Assembly: GCA_946480655.1 (NCBI GenBank)
Contig: CAMLKN010000021.1
Location: 1-17,026 of the forward strand
Origin: an uncultured Devosia sp.
GTDB taxonomy: Bacteria; Pseudomonadota; Alphaproteobacteria; Rhizobiales; Devosiaceae
Length of the DNA stretch: 17,026 nucleotides
Direction: 5' to 3'
Shown here: piece by piece, positions 7,485 through 14,544 of the stretch
How the letters are laid out: every line of letters starts with the position of its first letter
How positions within the stretch are numbered: position 1 is the stretch's first letter
The notes under the pieces: model-generated
Seen by the model: only the letters and a program-made list of their open reading frames with translations
What the model was told of the DNA's origin: nothing
Database searches by the model: none
Made by a program: the position numbers and the translations under genes

Positions 7485-8363
7485 CTAGCCGTTCGGCAAG
7501 GCGGGGGGTTCACCACCCGGCCCCATGCCGTCCGGCGGCGCCATCATCCCGCCGGTGCTGCGCTCGGCCGTCAGGTCGACGGCAATGGTCACCGCGCCTG
7601 CATAGCCGGTGGCGGGATCTCCGGTCATGGCGAGTGTCTGCTGGGCGATTTCCTCGGCGCTGTTATCGCTGAACACATTGTCGGTGGCGATGGTAATGCG
7701 CCCGAGATTGGCCGTGCCATTCGAATAGCGCGCATCGGCGGCATAGATGGCCGCACAATCAGCCTCGGGCAGCGCAATCTGCGCCGTCAGCACCGAAGCC
7801 TCGCCGCTCACTGCGGCGGAAACGCTCTCGAAGACCTCGAAATGCATATGCGGCCAGCGGCCATCGTAGCAGCCGGGGACGATGGTGGTGAAGCGCACCT
7901 TGCCCTCCGCATCGGCAACGCCGACCCCGCGCAGGAAATTGGCGTCGGTCAGGTCGTAGAGCGAATAGTTGCCGGTCGCGTCGCAGTGCCAGAGGTAAAT
8001 GGCGTAGCCTTCCAGGGGCGTGCAGCCATCGGCATTGACCAGCGTCAGTTCGATATCGAGCTGCAGGCCATCGGCGACCTGCGTCAGTGTGCCGAAAGAC
8101 GTGCGCAGGTCCTGCCGGATGATTCCCTCCTGGGTCAGGGCATTGACCACCTGCCCGTCCTTCACATTGGTACCATCGGCCGGATAGGGACCGGCCGTTT
8201 CCCAGGGCAGCGCTACGCATTCGAGCGCCGCGGCAGCGCCGCCGGTCAGCGAGACCAGGCCAACGCCGCCCATCAGGGTTAGCAAGCGACGCCTGCCGAG
8301 CATCATCGGCAGGTCATGGGCAAAGCCCAGGTCATGGTCATGGTGGTCGTCGTGATGAGTCAT
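7485..8363 (-). CDS. Tat-exported intradiol ring-cleavage dioxygenase-like protein
   Basis: The protein is 292 residues. ETAGPYP at about 55-61, LWHCDATGNYS at 124-134 and PGCYDGRWPHMHFEV at 163-177 match the intradiol dioxygenase core. By alignment to protocatechuate 3,4-dioxygenase the Fe(III) ligands would be Tyr133, Tyr166, His172 and His174, all present. Such enzymes split catechols between the two hydroxyls, but these stand-alone exported members have poorly known substrates. GRRRLLTLMGG (23-33) plus a hydrophobic stretch ending in AAA looks like a Tat signal, so it should fold with iron before export. In front of that lies MTHHDDHHDHDLG, unusually rich in His and Asp. ATG 8363 is preferred over the upstream ATG 8402 because AAGGAG sits 8 bases before it. 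The C-terminal tail is Pro/Gly/Met-rich. No other aromatic catabolism genes lie nearby. Confidence 0.88.
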   Translation of the reverse strand: MTHHDDHHDHDLGFAHDLPMMLGRRRLLTLMGGVGLVSLTGGAAAALECVALPWETAGPYPADGTNVKDGQVVNALTQEGIIRQDLRTSFGTLTQVADGLQLDIELTLVNADGCTPLEGYAIYLWHCDATGNYSLYDLTDANFLRGVGVADAEGKVRFTTIVPGCYDGRWPHMHFEVFESVSAAVSGEASVLTAQIALPEADCAAIYAADARYSNGTANLGRITIATDNVFSDNSAEEIAQQTLAMTGDPATGYAGAVTIAVDLTAERSTGGMMAPPDGMGPGGEPPALPNG

Positions 8364-8554
8364 CGCGGAGCTCCTTGCTGATGGGGCCGTCAGAGGGACC
8401 ACGCAGGCAACAGGCTGCGCGGGACAGAAGCTCTTTAGAAGAGCCGACCTTGCCGGCTCATAACTGCGACATGAAGCTTTGGTTAGAATTGCCGCAATGA
8501 ATCAAGCGGTCCCCGGAGGGGGCTGATTTTGCTTGGAAATTCACTGGAAGGCTT
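8364..8554. other. Intergenic region between dioxygenase-like gene and tRNA-Lys
   Basis: No gene is visible. There is a perfect 6-bp hairpin GCTCTT-tag-AAGAGC at 8430-8444 and an overlapping, mutually exclusive stem GAGCC-N9-GGCTC at 8441-8459. These could fold in the leader of the dioxygenase-like mRNA, but there is no further support. A tRNA terminator with a T run was not found. Confidence 0.3.
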
Positions 8555-8630
<76 letters not shown>

Positions 8631-8668
8631 GGGGACGTTTTGAAGCGCCTCGGCACCAAAGTGGCGCC

Positions 8669-8697
8669 TCTATAGCGAAGGGATTCCACCCTGTCCA
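8669..8697 (-). promoter_or_regulatory. Promoter of tRNA-Lys
   Basis: On the reverse strand TGGACA (8697-8692) and TATAGA (8674-8669) are separated by exactly 17 bases. They are close to the housekeeping TTGACA and TATAAT, and the -10 ends 38 bases before the mature tRNA 5' end. Confidence 0.65.
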
Positions 8698-8787
8698 GCA
8701 CCCAAAGTACGATTGTGTGGATTATTTGCGACGATGGGATGTCGCATGTCCAAGTCAGCGCCCGATCGCAGGACCGGGCGCTGCAGC

Positions 8788-8985
8788 CTATTGCCGACGA
8801 TGCCGGTAGTCGTCCAGTTCCAGGACGTTGCTGACCGGGGCAACGGGGTCGGCGCGGAATTCTTCCATCAAGCCGATCGTCCGTTCAATGATGTGACGCA
8901 GCTGCCGGGAGCGTTGGTCCGTTCCCTGCAGAATGGTGGCAGCACGTTGCAAGTGGTCACGCGCAAGCACGTAGGTGGGTGGCAC
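8788..8985 (-). CDS. Hypothetical 65-residue protein
   Basis: I do not recognise a family. GTG at 8985 is preceded by AAGGAG with an 8-base gap, a strong start signal. The protein is charged and helical: a stretch from about residue 8 to 45 (RDHLQRAATILQG, then RQLRHIIERTIGLMEEF) could form one or two amphipathic helices, and it ends in NVLELDDYRHRRQ, a short acidic-basic tail seen in many small soluble alphaproteobacterial proteins. There is no membrane segment or signal peptide. It stands alone between tRNA-Lys and the divergent aminotransferase. The frame stays open upstream of the GTG, but that part has an atypical composition and no start signal. Confidence 0.6.
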   Translation of the reverse strand: MPPTYVLARDHLQRAATILQGTDQRSRQLRHIIERTIGLMEEFRADPVAPVSNVLELDDYRHRRQ

Positions 8986-9276
8986 GCGCAGTCTCCTTGA
9001 GGTGTAGTTTGTCGCAGAATCGCCAGTAGTGGCGTGCTCCCAAGGTGCGCCGTCGTAGTTCTCGACTCCTTGCCCAGGCGTGCGGCATTTGATGCAAGTT
9101 GCGCGCTTTCGCTTTCCGGCGCGAGAGGGCCGCAGCGCGGGGATTTGCAGGCCAGCCGTGCGTCCCGGCCTTGTGCAAAACATCGGGGGCATGGGAATCG
9201 ACCTGTCTTTGCATGGCTGCCATGAGCCCTTTGCCGCGCTAAGATCGGGGCGGAATCGTACCTCAAGGTCTCACCC
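8986..9276. promoter_or_regulatory. Divergent gap with a candidate promoter and palindrome for the HisC-like gene
   Basis: I see no gene in this 291-base gap. On the plus strand CTGCCA (9217-9222), 17 bases and TAAGAT (9240-9245) form a plausible housekeeping promoter that would start about 25 bases before the GTG at 9277. A near-perfect palindrome CATGGC-t-GCCATG (9212-9224) covers its -35 box, where a repressor could bind. The promoter for the 65-residue gene on the other strand was not identified. Confidence 0.35.
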
Positions 9277-10386
9277 GTGCCGCACCCGCCCTTCACCGCC
9301 ATTGTCGACGCCCTGCCCGAGACCGTGCCCTTTGTGGGCCCGGAAGCGATCGAACGGCGCACTGGAATCCCGACCCGAGCGCGAATCGGTGCCAATGAAT
9401 CCGGCTTCGGACCAAGCCCGAAAGTCATCGCCGCTTTGCGCGAGGCTGCGCCGGAGTTCTGGACCTATCCCGACCCCGAAAACTACGAGCTGCGGACGGC
9501 CCTCGCCGCGCATCTGGGCATCGCCAATGACGAGGTGACCATCAGCGAGGGCATAGACGGACTGATGGGGTTGCTGGTCCGACTCTTCATCGCCCCGGGC
9601 GACATCGTCGTGACCTCCTTGGGCGCCTATCCGACCTTCAACTATCACGTCGTCGGTTATGGCGGCGACCTGCGCTTCGTGCCCTATGCCGGCATGCATG
9701 AAGACCCGGAGGCGTTGGCCGCGCATGCCCGCGAGACCGATGCCAGAATGGTCTATCTTGCCAATCCGGATAATCCCATGGGTTCGTTCTGGCCCGCTGC
9801 CGACATTGCCCGGTTCATCGACGCCGTCCCTGAAACCTGCCTGATCGTCCTCGACGAAGCCTATGTGGAAACCGCCCCGCAGGCGCCGCTGGCGCTCGAT
9901 ACCACCCGGCCCAACCTCCTGCGCCTGCGGACCTTCTCCAAGGCCTATGGGCTGGCCGGCCTGCGCTGCGGCTATGCCATCGGTCACCGGCGGCTGGTGG
10001 GCGCCTTCAACCGCATCCGCAACCATTTCGGCGTCAACAAGGCCGCCCAGGTCGCTGCCCTCGCCGCGCTCCATGACCAGGCCTATCTGCATCACGCCGT
10101 AGACGCCATCGCCGCAGCCCGCCGGCGGATCGCGCAAATCGCCCTGGACAACGGCCTGCTCGCACGCCCTTCGGCGACCAATTTCGTCGCCGTGGATTGC
10201 GGCCGCGATGGTCCCTTTGCGGTCTCCGTGCTCGAAGGCCTCGCCACCCAGGGCGTCTTCGTGCGCAAGCCCGCCGCCCCCGGTCTCGACCAGCATATCC
10301 GCATCAGCGCCGGGCCAGATGCCGCCCTCGACATCCTGGCCGAAGCCATGCCCATCGCCCTCGCGAGCGCTCAGCGGGCTGGATAG
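9277..10386 (+). CDS. PLP-dependent aminotransferase, histidinol-phosphate aminotransferase-like
   Basis: The protein is 369 residues, normal for class I/II fold-type I aminotransferases of the HisC branch. Features: GANESGFGPSP (38-48) for substrate entry, YPDPENYELR (64-73), ANPDNPMG (162-169) with the PLP-ring Asn, VLDEAYVE (191-198), TFSKAYGLAGLRCGYAIG (219-236) with Lys222 as the Schiff-base lysine, and HIRIS (340-344) with the carboxylate-binding Arg. HisC converts histidinol phosphate to imidazole-acetol phosphate, but many alphaproteobacteria carry a second HisC-like enzyme acting on aromatic amino acids, and no his genes lie here, so I give no symbol. GTG 9277 has CAAGG about 8 bases upstream. 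Its last 16 bases overlap the convergent gene. Confidence 0.9.
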   Translation: MPHPPFTAIVDALPETVPFVGPEAIERRTGIPTRARIGANESGFGPSPKVIAALREAAPEFWTYPDPENYELRTALAAHLGIANDEVTISEGIDGLMGLLVRLFIAPGDIVVTSLGAYPTFNYHVVGYGGDLRFVPYAGMHEDPEALAAHARETDARMVYLANPDNPMGSFWPAADIARFIDAVPETCLIVLDEAYVETAPQAPLALDTTRPNLLRLRTFSKAYGLAGLRCGYAIGHRRLVGAFNRIRNHFGVNKAAQVAALAALHDQAYLHHAVDAIAAARRRIAQIALDNGLLARPSATNFVAVDCGRDGPFAVSVLEGLATQGVFVRKPAAPGLDQHIRISAGPDAALDILAEAMPIALASAQRAG

Positions 10387-11321
10387 AGCCCCACCGTGGC
10401 GCGCAGGTAGCGGTGGTTCGATCCGAAACTGTCCTCGCCCGCCGCAAGCTCCAGGATGCGCGCATTGCCGCGGGTGAACATGTTGTCGATGGGAACACCC
10501 AGCGGGCCGGCGCGCACCGGCCAGGTTGCCGGATGGCTGGGGCCCGGAATCAGCCCCACCTCTGCGGCCAGGTACGCCACCGGATCGGACCACGGCGCAG
10601 CGTTGAAATCGCCCGTGACGATCATGTCCCCCTCGACGTTTCCGAGGATGCGGACCAGTTGCTCGGTCTCGACCCAGGAAGCCTGGTCGAAATAGGGCTT
10701 GGAAAAGTGGACCCCGACGATCGTCACTGGCACACCGTCCTTCTCGATCCGCGCCAGGAGGAACCGCTCATTCTGGAAGGGCCAGAGCCGACGGATGCTC
10801 CCCTCGATGATCGGATATTTCGAGTGGATGGAAAGGTCGCAGGTATTGGGGTCCGCACAACCGAGGCGATAGGGCAGCACCGCCGAGATCTCGTCCAGAT
10901 AGTCGCTGACACCTGGGGTTTCCATGATCACCGCGACATCCGGGGCCGCTGCGACGATGAATTGCGCGGCCTCACTGGCTCGCTGGTTGCCGGTCAGGAC
11001 ATTGTAGCTCAGGACATCCAGAGTGGTGGCCTGCGCGCCCGCAGGCGCGACGCTGCGCCGCGCATGCATGTCGAGCAGCGGCATGGCGCCATGCACACCC
11101 GCCGCTCCCAGGCACAGGATGAACACCAGTGCCCGCCAGCGCAGGCCCGCCACGAGCATGAAGCCCGCCAGGGCAAGCCCACCGGCCAGGATATGGAAGC
11201 GCAGGCTCTGCAGCAGCAATTCGCCCGGCAGGCCCGGCGTCACTACTGCCAGTGCCAGCACGAAAATCACCAGCCCCGCAAGGACCAGAAGCCCGCCACG
11301 GAGTTCGGAAAGATTGATCAT
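10371..11321 (-). CDS. Membrane-anchored endonuclease/exonuclease/phosphatase family protein
   Basis: The protein is 316 residues. Three hydrophobic segments (about 11-29, 43-60 and 63-80) anchor it, followed by an EEP domain from residue 100. Motifs: LSYNVLTGN (104-112), METP with metal-binding Glu134, VGVHFSKP (202-209), VTGDFNAAPWSDP (235-247), VPIDNMF (277-282) and GSNHRYLRA (300-308). The usual final motif in the superfamily is S-D-H, and here it is S-N-H (Asn302). Family members cut DNA, RNA or phosphodiesters and phospholipid head groups; with this topology the catalytic domain is probably periplasmic, so a secreted nuclease or lipid phosphodiesterase is possible. The target is unknown. 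It overlaps the aminotransferase tail to tail by 16 bases. Confidence 0.86.
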   Translation of the reverse strand: MINLSELRGGLLVLAGLVIFVLALAVVTPGLPGELLLQSLRFHILAGGLALAGFMLVAGLRWRALVFILCLGAAGVHGAMPLLDMHARRSVAPAGAQATTLDVLSYNVLTGNQRASEAAQFIVAAAPDVAVIMETPGVSDYLDEISAVLPYRLGCADPNTCDLSIHSKYPIIEGSIRRLWPFQNERFLLARIEKDGVPVTIVGVHFSKPYFDQASWVETEQLVRILGNVEGDMIVTGDFNAAPWSDPVAYLAAEVGLIPGPSHPATWPVRAGPLGVPIDNMFTRGNARILELAAGEDSFGSNHRYLRATVGLYPAR

Positions 11322-11421
11322 GCCGCGCAGTCCCCGGCCTCTGAACCCATCGCCCTAGGCTAGAGCAGGTTCGGGAAAGCCTCACAAGCCCCCTTGGAGC
11401 CGGTCAGCCTTGCGGCCATGC

Positions 11422-11446
11422 GGGCCCCCGCTCACCGCTGGGGCCC
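11422..11446 (-). terminator. Possible leuA terminator hairpin
   Basis: GGGCCCC (11422-11428) and GGGGCCC (11440-11446) form a perfect 7-bp GC stem with an 11-base loop, 10 bases past the leuA stop on the reverse strand. No T run follows, so it would be a weak or U-less terminator or an mRNA 3' stabiliser. The rest of the 135-base gap holds no gene. Confidence 0.35.
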
Positions 11447-11456
11447 TGTGCTTTCG

Positions 11457-13019
11457 TCAGCCGGCCAGTGCGCCCTGCGCCGAGGCGCCGCGCTCGATCA
11501 TGACGCGGTTGAGCGCGTTGAGATAGGCACGGGCAGAGGCCACCAGCGTATCGGGCTCTGCGGCATTGCCCGAGGCGATCCGGCCGTTCATTTCGAGACG
11601 CACATGCGCCGATGCCTGCGCGTCGGTACCGCCGGTGACGCCGTCCACGGCATAGAGAACCAGGTGCGGATCCTGCCCCGAAACCTGCTTGATGGCGTTG
11701 AAGATGGCGTCCACCGAGCCCGTGCCTTCATAGGAAACCGCCGTCTCCTGCCCGTCGATGGTCACCACCAGATTGCATTTGTGCGTGCCGCCAGTCTTGG
11801 AAATCACTTCCATGTCCACCAGCTTGATGCGGTCGCCGACCGAACCGACTTCGTCGTCCACCAGGGCGATGATGTCGGCGTCATAGACATGCTTCTTGCG
11901 GTCGGCCAGGTCCTTGAAGCGCTGGAAGGCTTCCTGGAAAGCGTTGTCGCCCAGTTCGTAGCCCAGTTCCTTGAGCTTGTCCTTGAAGGCGGCGCGGCCG
12001 GAATGCTTGCCCATGACCAGGGTGGTTTCCTTGATGCCGACGCTGGCCGGGGTCATGATCTCATAGGTCTCGGCATTCTTGAGCATGCCGTCCTGATGGA
12101 TGCCGCTCTCATGCGCGAAGGCATTCTTGCCCACGATGGCCTTGTTGTACTGCACCGGGAAATTCGACGCCGCCGACACCACGCGGCTGGCACGGCTGAG
12201 CTGGGTGCTGTCGATTTCCGTGTAATACGGCATGGCGTCGCCACGGGTGCGCAGCGCCATCACCACCTCTTCCAGCGCCGCATTGCCGGCGCGTTCCCCC
12301 AGGCCATTAATGGTGCACTCGATCTGCCGCGCGCCACCGGCCACACCGGCCAGCGAATTGGCCACGGCCATGCCCAGGTCATCGTGGCAATGAACCGAGA
12401 AGATCGCCTTGTCGGCGCCCGGAACGCTTTCGATAATGGTCTTGAACATGCGGAAGTGCTCTTCAGGCACCGCATAGCCCACCGTATCGGGCAGGTTGAT
12501 CGTGGTCGCCCCGGCCTTGATGGCGGTATCCACGCAGCGCTTCAGGAACTCCAGCGGCGTGCGGGTCGCGTCCATGGCGGACCATTCGACATCGTCCACC
12601 AGGTTGCGCGCCTGCGCCACGGTGCGGGCGATGATCTCGATGACTTCGTCCTCGGTCTTCTTCATCTGGTGCGCCAGATGGATTGGCGAGGTCGAAACGA
12701 AAGTGTGGATGCGGCCCTTCTTCGCGTGGCGGACGGCCTCGCCGGCGCGGTCGATATCGGCGGTGATGGCACGGGCCAGACCGGCCACGGTGGCGTTCTT
12801 GACCTGCTTGGCCACGGCCACCACGGCCTCGAAGTCGCCGTTGGAGGCAATGGGGAAACCCGCTTCGATAATGTCGACGCCCATTTCGTCCAGGGTCTCG
12901 GCGACCTGGAGTTTTTCCTCCAGCGTCATGGTGGCGCCGGGCGATTGCTCGCCGTCGCGCAGCGTCGTGTCGAAGATGAAGACGCGTTCTTTGTTGGAAT
13001 TGGAAGCGGATGCAGACAT
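11457..13019 (-). CDS. leuA: 2-isopropylmalate synthase
   Basis: This catalyses the first committed step of leucine synthesis: acetyl-CoA plus 2-oxoisovalerate to 2-isopropylmalate. It is 520 residues. The TIM barrel begins with [13 protein letters not shown] (16-28) including metal-binding Asp17, continues with INLPDTVGY (174-182), and has [13 protein letters not shown] (210-222) giving the metal-binding His210 and His212. HESGIHQDG (303-311) lies in the linker. The last 120 or so residues form the LeuA dimer regulatory domain that binds leucine for feedback inhibition. The start at 13019 is chosen over an ATG 17 codons upstream because AGGAAAGAG lies just before it and the family sequence begins there. 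A leucine-rich leader ORF precedes it, pointing to attenuation. No other leu or ilv gene is adjacent. Confidence 0.95.
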   Translation of the reverse strand: MSASASNSNKERVFIFDTTLRDGEQSPGATMTLEEKLQVAETLDEMGVDIIEAGFPIASNGDFEAVVAVAKQVKNATVAGLARAITADIDRAGEAVRHAKKGRIHTFVSTSPIHLAHQMKKTEDEVIEIIARTVAQARNLVDDVEWSAMDATRTPLEFLKRCVDTAIKAGATTINLPDTVGYAVPEEHFRMFKTIIESVPGADKAIFSVHCHDDLGMAVANSLAGVAGGARQIECTINGLGERAGNAALEEVVMALRTRGDAMPYYTEIDSTQLSRASRVVSAASNFPVQYNKAIVGKNAFAHESGIHQDGMLKNAETYEIMTPASVGIKETTLVMGKHSGRAAFKDKLKELGYELGDNAFQEAFQRFKDLADRKKHVYDADIIALVDDEVGSVGDRIKLVDMEVISKTGGTHKCNLVVTIDGQETAVSYEGTGSVDAIFNAIKQVSGQDPHLVLYAVDGVTGGTDAQASAHVRLEMNGRIASGNAAEPDTLVASARAYLNALNRVMIERGASAQGALAG

Positions 13020-13097
13020 TTCAGGCTCTTTCCTATCGGCCCCGAGGCAATGGCTCGCTGGACCGCACATTTTCAGGTGTTCGGTTTATGGCGCATT

Positions 13098-13142
13098 CCC
13101 CTGACGACCCGCTCGACTGTTCGAGCTGCCGGTGATCAGGGG
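13098..13142 (-). promoter_or_regulatory. Leader hairpin between the Leu-rich leader ORF and leuA (candidate attenuator)
   Basis: On the reverse strand CCCCTGA (13142-13136) pairs with TCAGGGG (13104-13098), ACC pairs with GGT inside it, and GCTCGA-acag-TCGAGC (13126-13111) forms the tip. The TGA stop of the leader ORF is part of the outer arm, so a ribosome finishing the leader would disrupt the stem. No T run follows it, so it is not a classic terminator by itself. Confidence 0.5.
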
Positions 13143-13258
13143 CTGATAAGAAGGAGAAGAAGCGCGGGGAGCAGCAGCAGGCCAGCAGCCAGCACCAAAC
13201 GGCCCTGCTGGGCCTGGGTCTGTGCGATCGCAATGGCTTTGGCGCGGCGGCGCTGCAT
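13136..13258 (-). CDS. leuA leader peptide, 40 residues, leucine-rich (candidate attenuation leader)
   Basis: Starting at ATG 13258 the reverse strand encodes 40 residues: a basic start MQRRRAKAIAIAQ, then RLVLAAG and LLLLPALLLLLI before the TGA. Eleven of the 40 residues are Leu, nine of them within an eleven-residue stretch, and four are CTT codons, which should be less used in this GC-rich genome. The ORF ends 117 bases before leuA, and its stop lies in a hairpin. This is the arrangement of amino-acid attenuation leaders: slow decoding of Leu codons changes downstream folding. The Shine-Dalgarno is weak. Alternative: a small single-helix membrane protein, since the Leu stretch is long enough to span a bilayer with a positively charged N-terminus. 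I prefer the leader because of its place, but this is inference. Confidence 0.6.
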   Translation of the reverse strand: MQRRRAKAIAIAQTQAQQGRLVLAAGLLLLPALLLLLISP

Positions 13259-13291
13259 AAGTACGCTCTGGTACGCTGGTCGTTGACGCGA

Positions 13292-13320
13292 ACAATGCGC
13301 GAATCCGGCGCCCGGTGCAA
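13292..13320 (-). promoter_or_regulatory. Candidate promoter for the leader-leuA transcript
   Basis: On the reverse strand TTGCAC (13320-13315), a 17-base spacer and CATTGT (13297-13292) resemble a housekeeping promoter with a weak -10. It would start transcription about 25 bases before the leader ATG. A short direct repeat GCGTAC occurs twice just downstream. Confidence 0.3.
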
Positions 13321-13340
13321 GACCAGGCAGGCCGATAGTG

Positions 13341-13853
13341 TTACTTTTTTATGCCGGCCGCCTCTGCCTGCAGCCGTGCTGGCGGCGTCTCGGGCCGCTT
13401 GGCCAGGCGCCTGACCTGAAACCCGGTCTTGGATTGCTCGAACCCGGCCGCGCGGTAGAAGGCGTGGGTCGCGGGATTTTCCGAGCCGGTCAGCAGCATG
13501 ACCTTGTAGCAATCGTGCTGCCATGCCCGGTCCACGGCGGCACCAAGCATGGCCTTTCCGTGGCCCCGCCCCCGTGCCGCTTCATGAGTCACGACGTTTT
13601 CGATGAGCGCGTAGGGCTTTCCGCCCCGCGTGATGTTGGGAATGACAACCAGCGTACAACTGGCCAGCATCTGCCCGTCCACCCGCCCGATCAGCACCGC
13701 GCTTCCCGCAAGTGCCCGGAGGCGTGCCAGAGACGCCACGGCGGCATCCATCGAGGGGCGCTCGTCCCCTTCGGTCAGGTGCTGGTAGAGATCGAGCAGC
13801 TCCGCGAGGTCGCCCGCTTCGGCCGCCCGAATATCCAGTCCTGCTTCGGTCAA
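13341..13853 (-). CDS. GNAT family N-acetyltransferase
   Basis: The protein is 170 residues counted from a TTG at 13853. It begins LTEAGLDIRAAEAGDLAELL and has the complete GNAT core: IGRVDGQMLASCTL strands, PYALIENVVTHEAARGRGHGKAML with the acetyl-CoA pyrophosphate loop R-G-R-G-H-G-K, and SENPATHAFYRAAGFEQ for the cofactor-side helix and Gly-Phe turn. It transfers an acetyl group from acetyl-CoA; the acceptor is not predictable. The TTG overlaps the TGA of the upstream membrane gene as TTGA, a coupled start. The frame stays open far upstream, but that part is out-of-frame membrane-gene sequence and the intergenic repeats. The end carries a basic tail (KK). It lies just upstream of the leuA leader promoter. 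Confidence 0.9.
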   Translation of the reverse strand: MTEAGLDIRAAEAGDLAELLDLYQHLTEGDERPSMDAAVASLARLRALAGSAVLIGRVDGQMLASCTLVVIPNITRGGKPYALIENVVTHEAARGRGHGKAMLGAAVDRAWQHDCYKVMLLTGSENPATHAFYRAAGFEQSKTGFQVRRLAKRPETPPARLQAEAAGIKK

Positions 13854-14278
13854 TTGAACGCGAACACCGCCGACAGCAGCACACCCAGAAAGGCCAGCCC
13901 GGTGATCCGATGGGCAATCCCGGCCCGCTGGCCGGCCGACATGTCGCCAGACTGCGACTTCTTGAACTGGATGCCGCCATAAATGATTGCCGCGAGCATG
14001 ACCGCCACCAGCACCATCTTGATCCAGAACCAGATCGAGGCGCCGCCCAGCCCGCCATACTTGAGGAACATGATCAGCGGCCCGGTGATCAGCAGCGTCG
14101 CCATGGCGACCTTGCCCGTCTGGCCAAGGGCATTCATCACCCCGACATAGCCGGCACGCTGGTCTGGCGACGCCGACGCCATTCTGGCCCCGATCACTGG
14201 TCCGACCACCGAATTGGAGCCACCCACCACAAAGGCGATGATGTGCACCCAGATGAGAAGATTGTTGACGATGTCCAA
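13850..14278 (-). CDS. Unknown integral membrane protein with about four helices
   Basis: The protein is 142 residues, and I do not recognise the family with certainty. Hydrophobic segments lie at about 5-27, 51-72, 82-103 and 122-141. Conserved-looking polar positions include His12 in the first helix (WVHIIAFVVGG), a Gly-Ser-Asn turn, TGPLIMFLKYGG, and a Trp-Lys pair (WFWIKM). A His within the first helix is reminiscent of small membrane cytochrome or copper-export relatives, but there is no matching second His set. The start is TTG at 14278, with GGGGGAG 7 bases upstream; the next possible start would delete the first helix. Its stop overlaps the start of the GNAT gene by four bases. Confidence 0.75.
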   Translation of the reverse strand: MDIVNNLLIWVHIIAFVVGGSNSVVGPVIGARMASASPDQRAGYVGVMNALGQTGKVAMATLLITGPLIMFLKYGGLGGASIWFWIKMVLVAVMLAAIIYGGIQFKKSQSGDMSAGQRAGIAHRITGLAFLGVLLSAVFAFN

Positions 14279-14298
14279 GGCCCGACTCCCCCTTGCGT

Positions 14299-14491
14299 TT
14301 CCCCAAGGGGAAGATTAGCGCTGGCGCGGGCGGTGCGGAAGGGACACTCTTCACTTCCCCCTTTGGGGGAGAGGTCGGCGTGCATGCCCTATCCACCGCG
14401 CCGCCCTCGGGCTCGACCCGAGGGCCACTCACACAGTGCACGACGCCTGCGTCGGGGCGCCCTGGCAGGCCCTCGGGTCAAGCCCGAGGGC
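14299..14491. repeat. Cluster of intergenic palindromic repeats
   Basis: The 266-base gap between the membrane gene and phzF-like gene holds no gene but five clear stems: TTCCCC-aa-GGGGAA (14299-14312), TCCCCC-ttt-GGGGGA (14356-14370), GCCCTCGGG-ctcga-CCCGAGGGC (14403-14425), CGACGC-ct-GCGTCG (14441-14454) and GCCCTCGGG-tcaag-CCCGAGGGC (14469-14491). The third and fifth have identical 9-bp arms and different loops, so they are two copies of one repeat unit. This looks like a REP-like repeat cluster. Confidence 0.65.
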
Positions 14492-14544
14492 GGACCTGAG
14501 TGATCTGTTGAGGCCCGGAATTTATCGAGGTTTGGGGATCTCCC

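Noticed and set aside
8868..9538. Open frames on both strands across the gap before the HisC-like gene
   Set aside because: They run out of frame into real genes, have no ribosome-binding sites and no protein-like composition.
13020..13070. Longer LeuA start 17 codons upstream
   Set aside because: The Shine-Dalgarno AGGAAAGAG lies inside this extension and serves the ATG at 13019; the extension does not look like LeuA.
11394..13286. Long plus-strand open frame of 630 codons opposite leuA
   Set aside because: It lies antisense to leuA, whose translation carries all family motifs. The antisense product is His/Arg/Gly-rich with no recognisable domain; it is a GC-rich shadow.
13854..14441. Upstream extension of the GNAT frame (366 codons in total)
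   Set aside because: The extra part crosses the membrane gene in another frame and the repeat cluster. Only the last 170 residues look like a protein family.
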